Under the pieces are notes generated by a model. That model made no database searches. It saw nothing but the letters and a program-made list of their open reading frames with translations, and was not told the DNA's origin. DNA of 64,000 nucleotides, from the NCBI GenBank assembly GCA_905221605.1, contig CAJNDS010002208.1:124001-188000 (forward strand), in the 5' to 3' direction. The stretch is from Symbiodinium natans (taxonomy: Eukaryota; Sar; Dinophyceae; Suessiales; Symbiodiniaceae). Below, piece by piece: positions 1-11,070 of this stretch. The stretch's first letter is position 1; every line of letters starts with the position of its first letter. The position numbers and the translations under genes are program-made.

Positions 1-1762
1 CAATTTCCTTATCAAGATGTTGCAACAGAACCTCAGAGTCCATGGACACCTTGAAGGATATTTTCTTATCAAGTTGTTGCAACAGAACCACAGAGCCCAT
101 GGACACCTTGAAGCGAATGTCCTTGTCAAGCTGGTGCAACAGAACCACAGTGCCAAAGGTCACCTTGAAGGGAATTGTAACAGAACCACAGAGCCCACGG
201 ATTCCTTGAAGGGAATTTCCTTCTCAAGGTGTTGCAATAGAACTTCAAAGCCCGTGGTCACCTTATAGGGAACTTCCTTCGCAAGATTATGCAACAGAAT
301 CATAGAGCCCACGGACACCTTGAAGACAATTTCCTTGTCAAGATGTTGCAACAGAATCGCAGAGCCAACGGACTCCTTGAAGGGAATTCAAGATGTTACA
401 ACAGAACCGCAGAGCCCACGGACACATTGAATCGAAATTCCTTGTAAAGATATTGCAACAGAAATTCAGAGCCCACGGACATCTTGAAGGGGATTTCCTT
501 GTCAAGACGTTGTAACAGAACCACAGAGCCCACGGACACCTTGAAGGGAATTTCCCTTGCCAAGATGTTGCAACAGAACCACAGAGCCTACTACAGAGCC
601 CACGGACAGCTGGAAGAAAACTTCCTTATCAAGATATTGCAACGGAACCACAGAGCCCACGGACACCTCGAAAAGAATCGCCTTGTCAAGATGTTGCAAC
701 AGAACCCCAGAACCCGCGGACACCTTGAAAAAAATCTCCTTATCAAGATATTGCAATAGAACCACAGAGACCACGGACACCTTGAAGAGAATTCCCTTGT
801 CAAGATGTTGCAACAGAAGCACAGAGCCCACAAGCACCTTGCAGAAATTTCCTTGTCAAGCTGTTGCAGCAGAACCACAGAGCCCACGGACACCTTGAAG
901 AGAATTCCCTTGTCAAGATGTTGCAACAGAATCCCAGAGCCCACGGACACCTTGAAGAGAATTTCCTTGTCAAGCTGTTGCAACAGAACCACAGAGACCA
1001 CGGACACCTTGAAGGGAATTTCCTTATCAAGATGTTGCAACAGAACCACAGAGCCCACGGACTTCTTGAAAGGAATTTCCTTCTCAGGATTTGCAACAGA
1101 ATCACAAAGCCCACAAATACCTGGAAGCAATTTGCTTGTCAAGATATTGCAACAGAACCACAGAGCCCACGGACACCCTTGAAGGGAAATTGCTTCTCAA
1201 GCTGTTGCAACAGAAAAACAGAGGCCACGGACACCTTGAAGGGAATTTCCTTGTCAAGATGTTGCAACAGAACCACAGAGCCCGCGGACCCCTTGAAGGG
1301 AATTTCCTTGTCAAGATGTTGCAACAGAACCATAGAGCCCACAGACTCCTTGAAAGGAATTTCCTTCTCAGGATTTGCAACAGAACCACAAAGTCCACGA
1401 ACCCCTGGAAGCAATTTCCTTGTCAAGATACTGCAACAGAACCACAGAGCCCACGGACAAAGTTCCTTCTCAAGCTGTTGCAACAGAATCACAGAGGCCA
1501 CGGACACCTTGAAGGGAATTTCCTTGTCAAGACAAGATGATGCAACAGAACCACAGAGCCCGCGGACACCTTGAAGGGAATTTTCTTGTCAAGATGTTAT
1601 AATAGACCCAGAGAGCCCACGCACACCTTGAAGAGAAGTTCCTTGTCAAGATATTGCAACAGAACCAGAGAGCCCACGGACACCTTGAAGGGAAATTCCT
1701 TCTCAAGGTATTGCAACAGAACCACAGAGCCCATGGACACCTTGCAGGGAATGTCCTTGTAC
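1..1762. repeat. 57-bp tandem minisatellite, about 31 copies, runs off left edge
   Basis: A unit of 57 bases (containing TTGCAACAGAACCACAGAGC, then CCCACGGACACCTTGAAGGG and a TTTCCTTGTCAAGATG tail) repeats from base 1 to about 1762. Copies differ by point changes and a few small insertions or deletions. Because 57 is 3 x 19, most frames of both strands stay open and encode 19-residue repeats (for example LLQQNHRAHGHLEGNFLVK on plus and GSVVLLQHLDKEIPFKVSV on minus), so the open frames by themselves prove nothing about coding. A variant monomer with CAGGATTTGCAACAGAA at about 1086 and 1371 recurs 285 bases apart, i.e. every five monomers. I read this as non-coding satellite; a repetitive exon cannot be excluded. 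Confidence 0.93.
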
Positions 1763-3089
1763 CATTTCCGCATCGTTTCCCCTAGCAGCTCAAAAATGAG
1801 TGGTTGGAAACCATATTCTGAATCGCACATTGCCGCATAATATCTTGTGATGAGCGCTTGAGTTCTGTATACGTCCTCGCCGTAGCAGCTGGTTCCTCAG
1901 CTGCCTTTTATGGGCGCCGAAATCATAAATAGAGATGGTCAAACTCGGGAATCTTCGTCAAACGATCTTCCTTAATATCGAAATTACATTCAAAGCGCAC
2001 TAATTATAAAAATTATCGATCCCCCCTAATGACAAATCAATCCAATATGCCAAAATTCCCAATCATATATTAAAAATATCTTCCCATTAATCAAGAGAAA
2101 AGATTGGTTCATTAATTTTTTTCGATATCTTAATCATCATAATTTTTACATATATATCATATATCCCTTTCATCAAAATTAAATATATATAAATACCAAA
2201 TATACGACAATTTATAATATAGAGAAATCTTATACTTGCCAAATATTTCCAAATATATTCCAACCTCGTATCTCGTATCGGCGCAAAAGACTTGTGCTCT
2301 CACGAATTCTATACTCGAATTTAATCAAATACTAACCCATCTATTCCATCAAAAAGAGGGGACCCGTCGATTCCATCGACGACATATTCGCCTATTGAAT
2401 GGAAAAAGACGTACGCCAAAGCTATGAAGAAATACGGACAAATAAAAGATCCAACTAATTTCGGGATCCCTTTATTGAATTCTGAGAGCCTGACGCACGA
2501 ACGTGGAGGGCACCAACTTGTCCAATAAGAACTTGAACGAATGATGAAACTTGAAAACAAGATTTAGGGATTGTCGCTTAAGACTTAGGATCTTAGTGCC
2601 TGAAGGGACAAGATTTCCAGATTCGAATCCGGAAATTTATGCTAGAATACCAATTAGAAATCTCCATACGAGAAACTTGTGTTCGTGGAGAAAAGGGACA
2701 TCTATAATAGATACTTTCGATAGAAAACACAAAGGGAAAGACGTGGGAAGCCAAGTCCCGGCGGCGTGCATTCAAAAGCCCACCACCACCCCCAATTTCC
2801 GGCGGGACTCAGCTTCCAATCGAAGGCAGACGAAAAAACAAAGAATCGAAAGTAACTCGCCGAATGTGAGACATTCAAAATTCCAACCGTTCTCGATTGA
2901 GGAACGTTCAGATTCAGCGCCCAAGCAGAACATGTTGTCGGCCTTTCATGAGAATATTTCCTGCGGAGGGGTCATCCTGGCGAGTCGTACACAATCCAAT
3001 GCAACGTTCGATTAGGATGATCTGCGGATAAGCTCCCTTCAAATGATACGTCACAAGGTGCACATGTGCAGAAAGGTCTCCACCCCATC

Positions 3090-3880
3090 AGGGCCGCATA
3101 TGTGCCCGCACTGGAGCGTGCGATGAGCCTGAATTGCCGCCTGCAAGCCTCGTTGCAAATCAAAGCTCAATCGTCCAAGGTATTCATGTAGTGAATCACC
3201 CCCCCTTCTCTTGTATCGTTGGTCGACCAAAGAACAAATACTACTCAAGAGCGCATATCCTCCTTTTTCGAGCCTCCTGTGCTCTCGAAAACGAGGGGTT
3301 CATATCCAAGATTCGCAGCAGTGCATCTATTAGCCAGAAGTTGATTCTGTCGTTTCCGTTCCGCATATCTCGTGGCACTAGGTACTTCTGCTTGGGTAGA
3401 GTCAGCCATCGAAGCCTGCTGATATGGAGATGTGACAGCAACATCGACGGCTATGCGAGGGAATTTGCGCCAAGAATTCTGGCGAACTCCAGGTGGACCA
3501 ACCAATAGCGTATCAGCAGGTCGTGCCTGGGGATCATCAGACAACAATCCTGTGGGTTCCAATTTTGACTGGAGGGCAGCCAAATTCGCGTAACGATGGA
3601 TCGTATTTCTCAAGGAGTTATGAATACCGTATTTACTTCCTTGTCGGAGACATCCAAGAATGTGATGACCATACTCATCCATTGCTTGACCGCAGAACGA
3701 ACAAGCAACTCCCTCAGCAAAGAACGATACCCCCAGCCGCAGACCTACAACATCAGAAAATGCAGCATTCGAGAAAATCGTATCTTTAGTTGAAGAAGGA
3801 ATGGTCTGAACCCATGCGGATGCCCCTTGGGCAGCAACTCCACGAAGGCGGATCTGAGTCCCCAACGTCCCCGTACTCAT
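3090..3880 (-). pseudogene. Relic of a non-LTR retroelement ORF: end of reverse transcriptase region, zinc knuckle and restriction-like endonuclease region
   Basis: A minus-strand frame of 211 codons (3880-3245) carries the order seen at the C-terminus of many protist LINE-type pol proteins: a hydrophobic stretch ending VGLRLGVSFF, a Cys/His knuckle (CSFCGQAMDEYGHHILGC), then RPADTLLVGPP, a core acidic strand IAVDVAVTSP, AERKRQ, and YEPLVFESTGG. The RPAD / AVDV / K pattern fits a PD-(D/E)xK-like nuclease core (inference). A second frame (3248-3051) continues with YLGRLSFDLQRGLQAAIQ, which resembles the usual end of such proteins, so a frameshift or stop separates them. The reverse transcriptase palm is not visible upstream. 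Broken, so probably inactive. Confidence 0.72.
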
Positions 3881-4620
3881 TAATTCATGTGATGCTATAA
3901 ATGAAATTCATCATCCAGGCGTTATATACGCCCAAACACATGAAAGGGAATCCTCATCCATGAGAATAAGAAGAACTTCGAATTTTCCAAGACGCCTCGA
4001 CATGCTTAAAAATCCGTCATCACCCCCAATTATAAGTCATCCCATAAAGACGAAGAAGGAATAAGAAGAATCGAAGATTCCTAAATACAAAGAATCAAAA
4101 ATCAGACGAACCTCCGATTCAAAAAATATTCTGATGAAACGAAATATGATTTCAATCTCCTCCAATAATATCCATCGTATTCAGGAAATAGGTCCGATCC
4201 ATGATCCTGCGCGAGGGACATCCTACAAAGAATTCGAATGAAAGGCAAACTTCATGAATCATTCATATAGATCCAAGAAGAATGCGATGATATCAAGACA
4301 TTGGGCTTGGATGGCCCTATAGAAGACCCTCTATAAACCGAAATTCCAATGATCCAGATATTCCTGAAAAGAAGATCATCCAAATTCCTATTAGTAATTA
4401 AGATTGAAGATTGAGAAATTTTTGGGCGGGCCAAAGATGGCATAACATATGCCATGGAAGCTCGAAGTCCATGAAATAATATTGAAAAAAACTATTAATC
4501 CCTCATCCAATGAAATTCGAAGATATTTAAATCAAGAATTTTTCCGAAAACTAAGAGATGTCGAGATTAATATATCAATTAATCGACAATTCAGATCCTC
4601 CGATAAAAAAACCCCTTGTA

Positions 4621-4922
4621 ATTGGTGCTTTTGGGCGCAGAAGTCGCTTGCACCGGAAGAGGATCTCGACCGCAAAGATGGTTGAAGATGGGAACGATTG
4701 ACCGCTCCCTAAATTTCCTTGAGATCCATAATCTTCTTATATCATAATTCGATTTACAAAATTCCTTATTAAAATCCCTCCTTCATTTCCGAAATGAATG
4801 CCTTTCATCGAATATAATATCAGATTTTCATTTGAGATTTCGTAATGAATTGGTGCTTTTGGGAGCATAAGTCTCTTGCACCGAAGTGAATTGGAAGTCG
4901 CTTGCATTGGACTCGACCTCCC
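4621..4922. repeat. Two diverged direct repeats, about 230 bases apart
   Basis: The motif ATTGGTGCTTTTGGGCGCAG with AAGTCGCTTGCACCG occurs at 4621-4672. A diverged copy (TTGGTGCTTTTGGGAGCATA, CTCTTGCACCGAAGTG, then a second GAAGTCGCTTGCATTGG) is at 4848-4922. Both end near CTCGACC. They lie in otherwise AT-rich DNA and stand out by composition. Function unknown; they may be ends or internal repeats of a decayed element. Confidence 0.55.
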
Positions 4923-5389
4923 GATATAATGTCATTGAAATCATAAGAAAATATTATAAATTTCCCTTATATCCAGAGATAAAAATCCCATAAATCCCAC
5001 AAAAACTCAAGAAATCTCATAATCAATAATAATTCCTCAATAACCATACAATAATCCCTTACCAACCTCTCAATAGTTGCCTATATCAAAAATCCCTCCC
5101 TCCAATATTTCCTCCCTTCAATCATTCCTCCCCAAATCCTATTTAATCCCTAATCAAATCCTCCTCAACCTCTCAATCCTAACCCCTCAAATCCCAATCC
5201 CTCAACCACAACCCCAAATCCAAGCCCTCGCCCCTCAATCCTCCAACCCCAGCCCCTCCCATCCCAAAACCACTCATCCCCCATCAGACCCAACAAAACC
5301 CAAACCAATACAACAACAGCAAAAAACAAATTACGATCCCGTAAAACTATCATATTCATCGCAAAATATGACATATTATAAACCACGGC

Positions 5390-5850
5390 TCACCACCACG
5401 AGACCACCACCACGAGACCACCACCACAAGACCACCACCACGAGACCACCACCACGACCACCAACACAACCACCCGCACAGACCCCCGCCACGGACCACC
5501 ACCACGGACCAACCACCACGGACCACCGCCGCGGACCACCACCACGGGACCACCACCACGGGACCACCACCACGAGACAACCACCACGGGACCACCACCA
5601 CGGAACCACCACCAGGAGACCACCACCGCGGACCACCGCCACCCGGCCACCACCATGGGACCACCACCACGAGACCACCACCACGGCCACCAGGGACCAC
5701 CACCACCACCACCACCACGGACACCGCCACCACCACGACAGACCACCACTACCAAAGGAGCGCCACCACCACGGGACCACCACCACGCTGTGGGACCACC
5801 ACGACGAACCACCACGGGATCACGGACCACCACCACGGGCATTCGGGAAA
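5390..5850. repeat. GC-rich 13-bp minisatellite (GACCACCACCACG)
   Basis: The unit GACCACCACCACG and close variants repeat for about 460 bases. As 13 is not a multiple of 3, each strand reads through all frames as low-complexity Pro/His/Thr/Arg or Val/Trp/Gly strings. The 322-codon plus frame 5077-6045 and several minus frames over it are products of this repeat and of C-rich flanks (many CCCAAAACC runs), and are not called as genes. Confidence 0.9.
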
Positions 5851-6400
5851 ACCCCCCAAAACCCCAGCCTTTCAACCCCAAGCCCTCAGCACCCCAAAAC
5901 CACCCACCCCCGCTCCACACCCGACAGAACCCAAACCATTACAGCAAAAGCAAAAAACAAAACCCCCCCAAAATACGACAAAACTCCGGACACAAACCCT
6001 ATACAATTTCTATTAAACCCCAAAACCCTACACCGTAAAGCGTAAAACCCTGAACCCAGGGGATCCCGAAAATTCCCGGAATTTTAAATTCCTAGGATTT
6101 TTCGAGAGCTGTTGCTGATATGTGATCGTGAGGCCGAACCCCCTTGAACAGCTGGCGGGCGATCAAATTAATGATGCGAACGATATCTTAATCGAGAAGT
6201 ATCAATCAAAAACACAAATATTCCCAAACTCATATATTCAGCGACTGTCGAACAGGATACTTATAGCTCATTCATATCTGGGAATATCAAAATCTTCTCA
6301 AAATAATATCGGAACCCCTCCGCATTACAATATCTCTCTCCTTTCGCCTCATTTCTGCATGGGATGCAAAAATACTTTGATCCAAGCTCACACCCAATCG

Positions 6401-7079
6401 CCACTGACCTCTTCCTCCTGCAGAGAGGCACTGATGAGCACTGATGAGTTGGGTAGGACAAGGCATGACAAAAACAGCCGAAAACGACGTTCTCAAATCG
6501 TCCTGCTTAAGAAGGCTTTGGGTGGATTCTTTGCATAATCTTCAAACCGCGTTTGCCGCCCACCTCTGTTGATTCTTCCTCGTTGCTGAGCCCTGCCAAC
6601 AGGGCGTCAACCTCAACTTGTCCAGTGTGCGCATTCGGTTCAGCTTGGGGGAGGAAATGGGGAGGAACGTGGCTCAGGTTGAGGTTCATAGTCCCACTGA
6701 GGCCTTGGCATCCCCTGACGACATGCTTTGCCGTGTGCGGCTGACGGATGTGCCTGCCCAATCACACGACACACAAGTGAGGAGTGGCTGTTTTCAGAAA
6801 CCTTCTTTTTCATTTATTTGTTGTTTTCCTTCTTTGCATATTGGAGCTATCGCTTCATAGGGTTTCGCCCTCGCTGCAGTGAAACACGGCTTTGTCGGCC
6901 TTCGAACTTCCTTCCATGTTTTCCTCGCCCTTTTCCTCGCTGGGGTTTTCCTCGCTGGCCTCCTAACACCCTGTATTCCTCGAGATTGTACAGTGAAACC
7001 ACTAAGACTAAGCCCCGAGATCCGCGGATTTTGGGGGACTTGCAGTTCACCCTTTTTTGCTAAGAAACTTAGTATCCTG
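6401..7079. other. No gene seen
   Basis: Mixed-composition DNA after the AT-rich island. No frame has a recognisable motif. A short local repeat (CTCGCCCTTTTCCTCGCTGG at about 6927) is present. Confidence 0.5.
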
Positions 7080-7081
7080 GA

Positions 7082-7275
7082 GTGTGCATGTGCGTGTGTG
7101 CGTGTGTGCGTGTGTGCGTGTGTGCGTGTGTGCGTGTGTGCGTGTGTGCGTGTGTGCGTGTGTGCGTGTGTGCGTGTGTGCGTGTGCGTGTGCGTGTGGG
7201 TGTGCGTGTGCGTGTGCGGGTGCGGGTGGGTGGGTGGGTGGGTGTGCGTGCGTGCGTGCGTGTGCGTGTGTGCGC
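7082..7275. repeat. (GTGTGTGC)n microsatellite
   Basis: An 8-base GTGTGTGC unit repeats from about 7082 to 7190, then decays into GTGCGTGTGGGT, GGGTGGGT and GTGCGTGC stretches to about 7275. The open frames on both strands here are Cys/Val- or Thr/His-only shadows. Confidence 0.95.
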
Positions 7276-8430
7276 GGAGGGTAGCTTGCCATTTGTGTCC
7301 GATCTGTTTGTGGCTTTGCAGCCGGCTACGGGCCCATGTGGGGAGTATACATCGGGGGAAGTACACACAGAGTTAGTCAAGAGACCGGCTGCGATCCGAT
7401 GCCACAAACGGGGCTCTTGCCCTGTGAGCACAAAGGGGGGGGTACATGCAGGGGGGGGGGGAAGAGAGTACGCTACACGAGGTTTCAGCCCTTAAGCTGC
7501 GGATGCTGACATGGACCACTATGCCCGGGATTCCCCGGGTGTATGGGGCAATGGAAATTAAAACTTAGGGTACCCAACCGCCGAGAAAAAATCTTCTTTT
7601 TCTTCACTGTAATGCCTCCTTTTCGTCTAGATTTCAATCGGAAACCATGTATTTCCTGTAGAGTTTCTCGGGCATCCCTTTCACCGGCTGCAAGCAGTAA
7701 ATTAGGTTGCGGGAGGTGTTTGCCGTAAGGTGTGGACAAACCTAAATATGGTCTTGAAGGGGTATGTCGACTACATGAGTGTATGTATCCTTGTTCCACT
7801 TTGATATAACGATGATGTACACATATGACTAGATATGACGAACATGTGTATGTATAATCCGAAACTAGAGGCCAACAAAATCCGAAACTAGAGGCCAACA
7901 ACATCGGCCATGATAAAATGTGAGTCAAAGACCTGCGTTAATTCTATATGGGAGAACCCGTCACACAGCTACGGCAGATATGTAGACAGCACACAGGAAG
8001 GCGCAGGCCCCAAACGTGTGGCCCCTTGACCGTTGGCCCAAAAGAATTCCAAGGGTGAGCACCATCGTTGCCAGTGGCTTCATTGCGGTGGCTAAAGGCT
8101 ACATTGTCGCTTGCAAGACTGAGCTCCATGCCTGGGCTCTGCTCCAAAGGGCGCAGCTCAGGCAGCCTGCCGCGCTCAAACTGTCAAACATTTTAAGATG
8201 GCTTCATTGAATCTTGGCCCGTGCTCTCCTGGGAGTAGCGGGAGCTTGTGCTGCTTCCTTCGGGAGATGCTTGCAGAGTCTTGCAGAGCCAGCATGGTAT
8301 TCGGACCCCAAACAAGCAGAGCCTTCAAGCTCGCCTCTGCTCGGTCTCGTAACCACGCTATGCCAGCTAGGCAGGGGGGCCAGTCATTTTTTCTGCGCTC
8401 GCAAGATGGCTGTCTTTGAGCGGTTCACAC
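7276..8430. other. No gene seen; contains a 23-bp perfect tandem duplicate
   Basis: Intergenic-looking DNA downstream of the GMC oxidoreductase stop codon. Bases 7856-7878 and 7879-7901 are identical (AATCCGAAACTAGAGGCCAA plus CAA). G-runs occur at about 7434-7462. No exon motif was found on either strand. Confidence 0.5.
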
Positions 8431-10980
8431 TCAGTGGCTCATCATCTGCGAGGCTTTCTCAGCGATCATCACCTTGGATTGGCTTGAAGGTGTGACGTGC
8501 AAACACTTTGGCAACATTTCTTGCCAGAAGCCAAGGCACCGTGGGCACCTCAGCTCAGGGTTCATTCGCAGCGAAGCTGCCCAACAGGGGCCTTTGGTGG
8601 CAGTCTAACTGCGTTTTGCTGAGGCCACTGCATGGGTATTGCCCGATGTGATGGTGGGCATGATCGAGCAATCCACAACGCGCAGCCCATCCAAGCCGTG
8701 CCTGACTGGGGGCAAGAACTTGTGTGGTGCAGAGTGTGTGCAGTCCTTTTGGGGTGTGCAGTGCTTTTTGGGGGAAGGGTTCTGGGTTTTCAATCGCATA
8801 GAAGTTGGCAGAAGTACGTTACCAGTAGTTGGCCAGTGAAGTGCACACGGTAAGCACGGTGGTCTCAGGGGCGCGGACAGGCGCAGCTTTGGGTCCACCA
8901 CTGCCGTGGGATCACTGCTGGGTCCCATCTTGCAGGTGCCGGCCTGAAATCAACCGCGAAAGAAAACCTCCGATATCCTCTGATCCAAGAAGGCTCTTCG
9001 TTTTCTTCGAAAGGACTTTTCCTCTAACTTCCTGAAAGATTTTCTTCTCTAAGCCCGAGGGGAGCACCGGATGATAGATGGTCTCGGCAATGCTCCGGGC
9101 ATATTGAATCGAGAAGCTCTCTGGCATGTCCACCTGAGACCAGTGCGTATACTGGAACGGCGTACCAAACATCTTCTCTTTGATGCACACTCTTCCAACT
9201 AGCGCCTCCGTCACAGCTATCTCACGAAGCAGAGGATGATGCGAGATCTCGTGCGAAAAGCAGTGTCACGAAAGTGTCGCGGTTGTGGAAGGAAGGGCTT
9301 TCGCTTGCTTCGACGATGTGCGCCGGCGCCTCGCGGGCGAGCTGCAAGCTCCGCACGGCCAGGGCTTCATCTCCAGGTGTTGACAGATACTGCGGGGAGA
9401 TTCGGAGCCTCCCAGGTCACTCGACTTGGCTTTGCTGTGATTTGCTAATTGCATTGCATCCCACTTTCGCAAACATTGCAGCAGGCAAAGAGACCCTCTT
9501 CATTCTTTCAAAGCGGCGAAAGGTCAGGGAGCAGCTCCACACGTCCACGGCTTTCGGGCCTTTGTCAAAAATGCAATTCGTATGAAAGGATATGAGAAGC
9601 ATGCTTTCTGTTCTCTCCGGGAGTAGTTCCCGTTCGCGGTTGTTGCAGCGCATGGCGAGCCTGAGAATGCACACCGAAGCCGTGAAAGCGTCGAATGTGT
9701 CCAAGAACACCTTAGCGTTCGCAATCTGTCCATCCGTACAAGTTTGACGTGTTACACCAATGACTTCGGACCTTTTGTCATGACAGCCCGCCCTCTGTGC
9801 CCAGTTCACCTTTGTATCGTGTTGCAGATGCTTTGCATAGCTCACAACAAAAAAAAACATGGTGTAGACACAGGACAGTAGCAGTCGAATGAAAAAACGA
9901 TAAAGCTAGTCCGATGAGGGAACGAAACTTATTGAAATAAGCCGAACACTTTGCTCTGCTCAGTGCAGCCAAGGGGGCCGCCGGGGTGCCTGAGAGTAGT
10001 GTGTGCACTGTGCATCATGCTTCACATTCGCCTCGGCCCCAGTCGTGGGCGTTAGAGGTCCCATGCACTCGAAGCGCTGACTTGCCAAGACACACCTTCC
10101 CTTCATCAAGCCTTGACAGTGGACATGCGATAACTATGGGCCTGTCGTGCTCAGCGGCTGGAAATGGAACTGCAGGTCCGGGGGGTCCGCGGACGCATGC
10201 GTGTTCCTGAGGCTTCCCGATGTGTGTATTTCTAAAACGTCGATGTGAGATGATGTGAGAGACCTTGACCAGTCTTTGTCAAACAGTGCCTCGCCTGGAG
10301 GATGCCACGAAGGCGCAAACCTGGGAGGCGGCCATGGACACAGGGCCTGTGCGGTGTGCCAGGAACTCGAAGCCGTAGCGCCAGGCTGCAGGGCTCAGGG
10401 CTGCTTTCGCCCAGCCCAAGAATCCACCCACGGCAACGTGCCGGGCCAACTCCCCGACCTGTGAGTTCAGCGTCGGAGCTTGCACACGGAACTTCGGCCT
10501 CGCGGCAGACAAAACGGCTAAAGCTTTCATATCTTCTTCACTCTGCTCAACACCCTCCCGCGTTTCTTTAGCTTCTATGCCGCTATTCACCCTCTGCCTC
10601 AGTTGAAGATGGTCCTGCAAGTTCTCGCCGACGCCAGGCAAAGCGTGGACGCAGGTCAGCTGTGCCTTCTCTAGTCTGCCTGGAGCCCCGATGCCACTTT
10701 TCAGCAGCAGTTGCGGTGAACCCAGTGCCCCAGCGCAGAGAACAACTTCTTTGGCGTTGATGCCCAGCTCATTTCGTTCATGACGGGCCTGTACCCCAAC
10801 CACACGGCCACCCTGGACCATCAGCTGCTCTGCCTGGCACACCATCACATCTCTTTACAACGTGCCAACAGGGATGTCAATCTAGCTGACGGTGTGTGTG
10901 TGTGTGTGTGTGTGTGCGTGGGTGTGTGTGTGTGTGTGTGTGTGCGTGGGTGTGTGTGCGTGGGTGTGTGTGCGTGGGTG

Positions 10981-11022
<42 letters not shown>

Positions 11023-11031
11023 TGTGTGTGT

Positions 11032-11070
<39 letters not shown>

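Larger units (their letters stand above)
1763..6400. other. AT-rich island unlike the rest of the window
   Basis: Base composition drops sharply after the minisatellite and rises again at about 6.4 kb, except for the embedded GC-rich minisatellite at 5390-5850. Many A/T runs and ATATAT stretches occur (2100-2240, 4700-5060). Apart from the retroelement relic on the minus strand near 3.1-3.9 kb I see no gene. The open frames at 2236-3015, 4449-4685 and 6122-6538 have no recognisable motif and biased composition, and I do not call them. The island could be an old insertion, a different isochore, or an assembly join; the sequence does not decide. Confidence 0.6.

Noticed and set aside
1-1762. 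CRISPR array
   Set aside because: The repeat is contiguous 57-bp monomers without unique spacers, in a eukaryotic context.
5077-6045. 322-codon Pro/His/Thr-rich plus frame
   Set aside because: Created by the 13-bp GACCACCACCACG minisatellite and C-rich flanks; opposite-strand frames are equally open.
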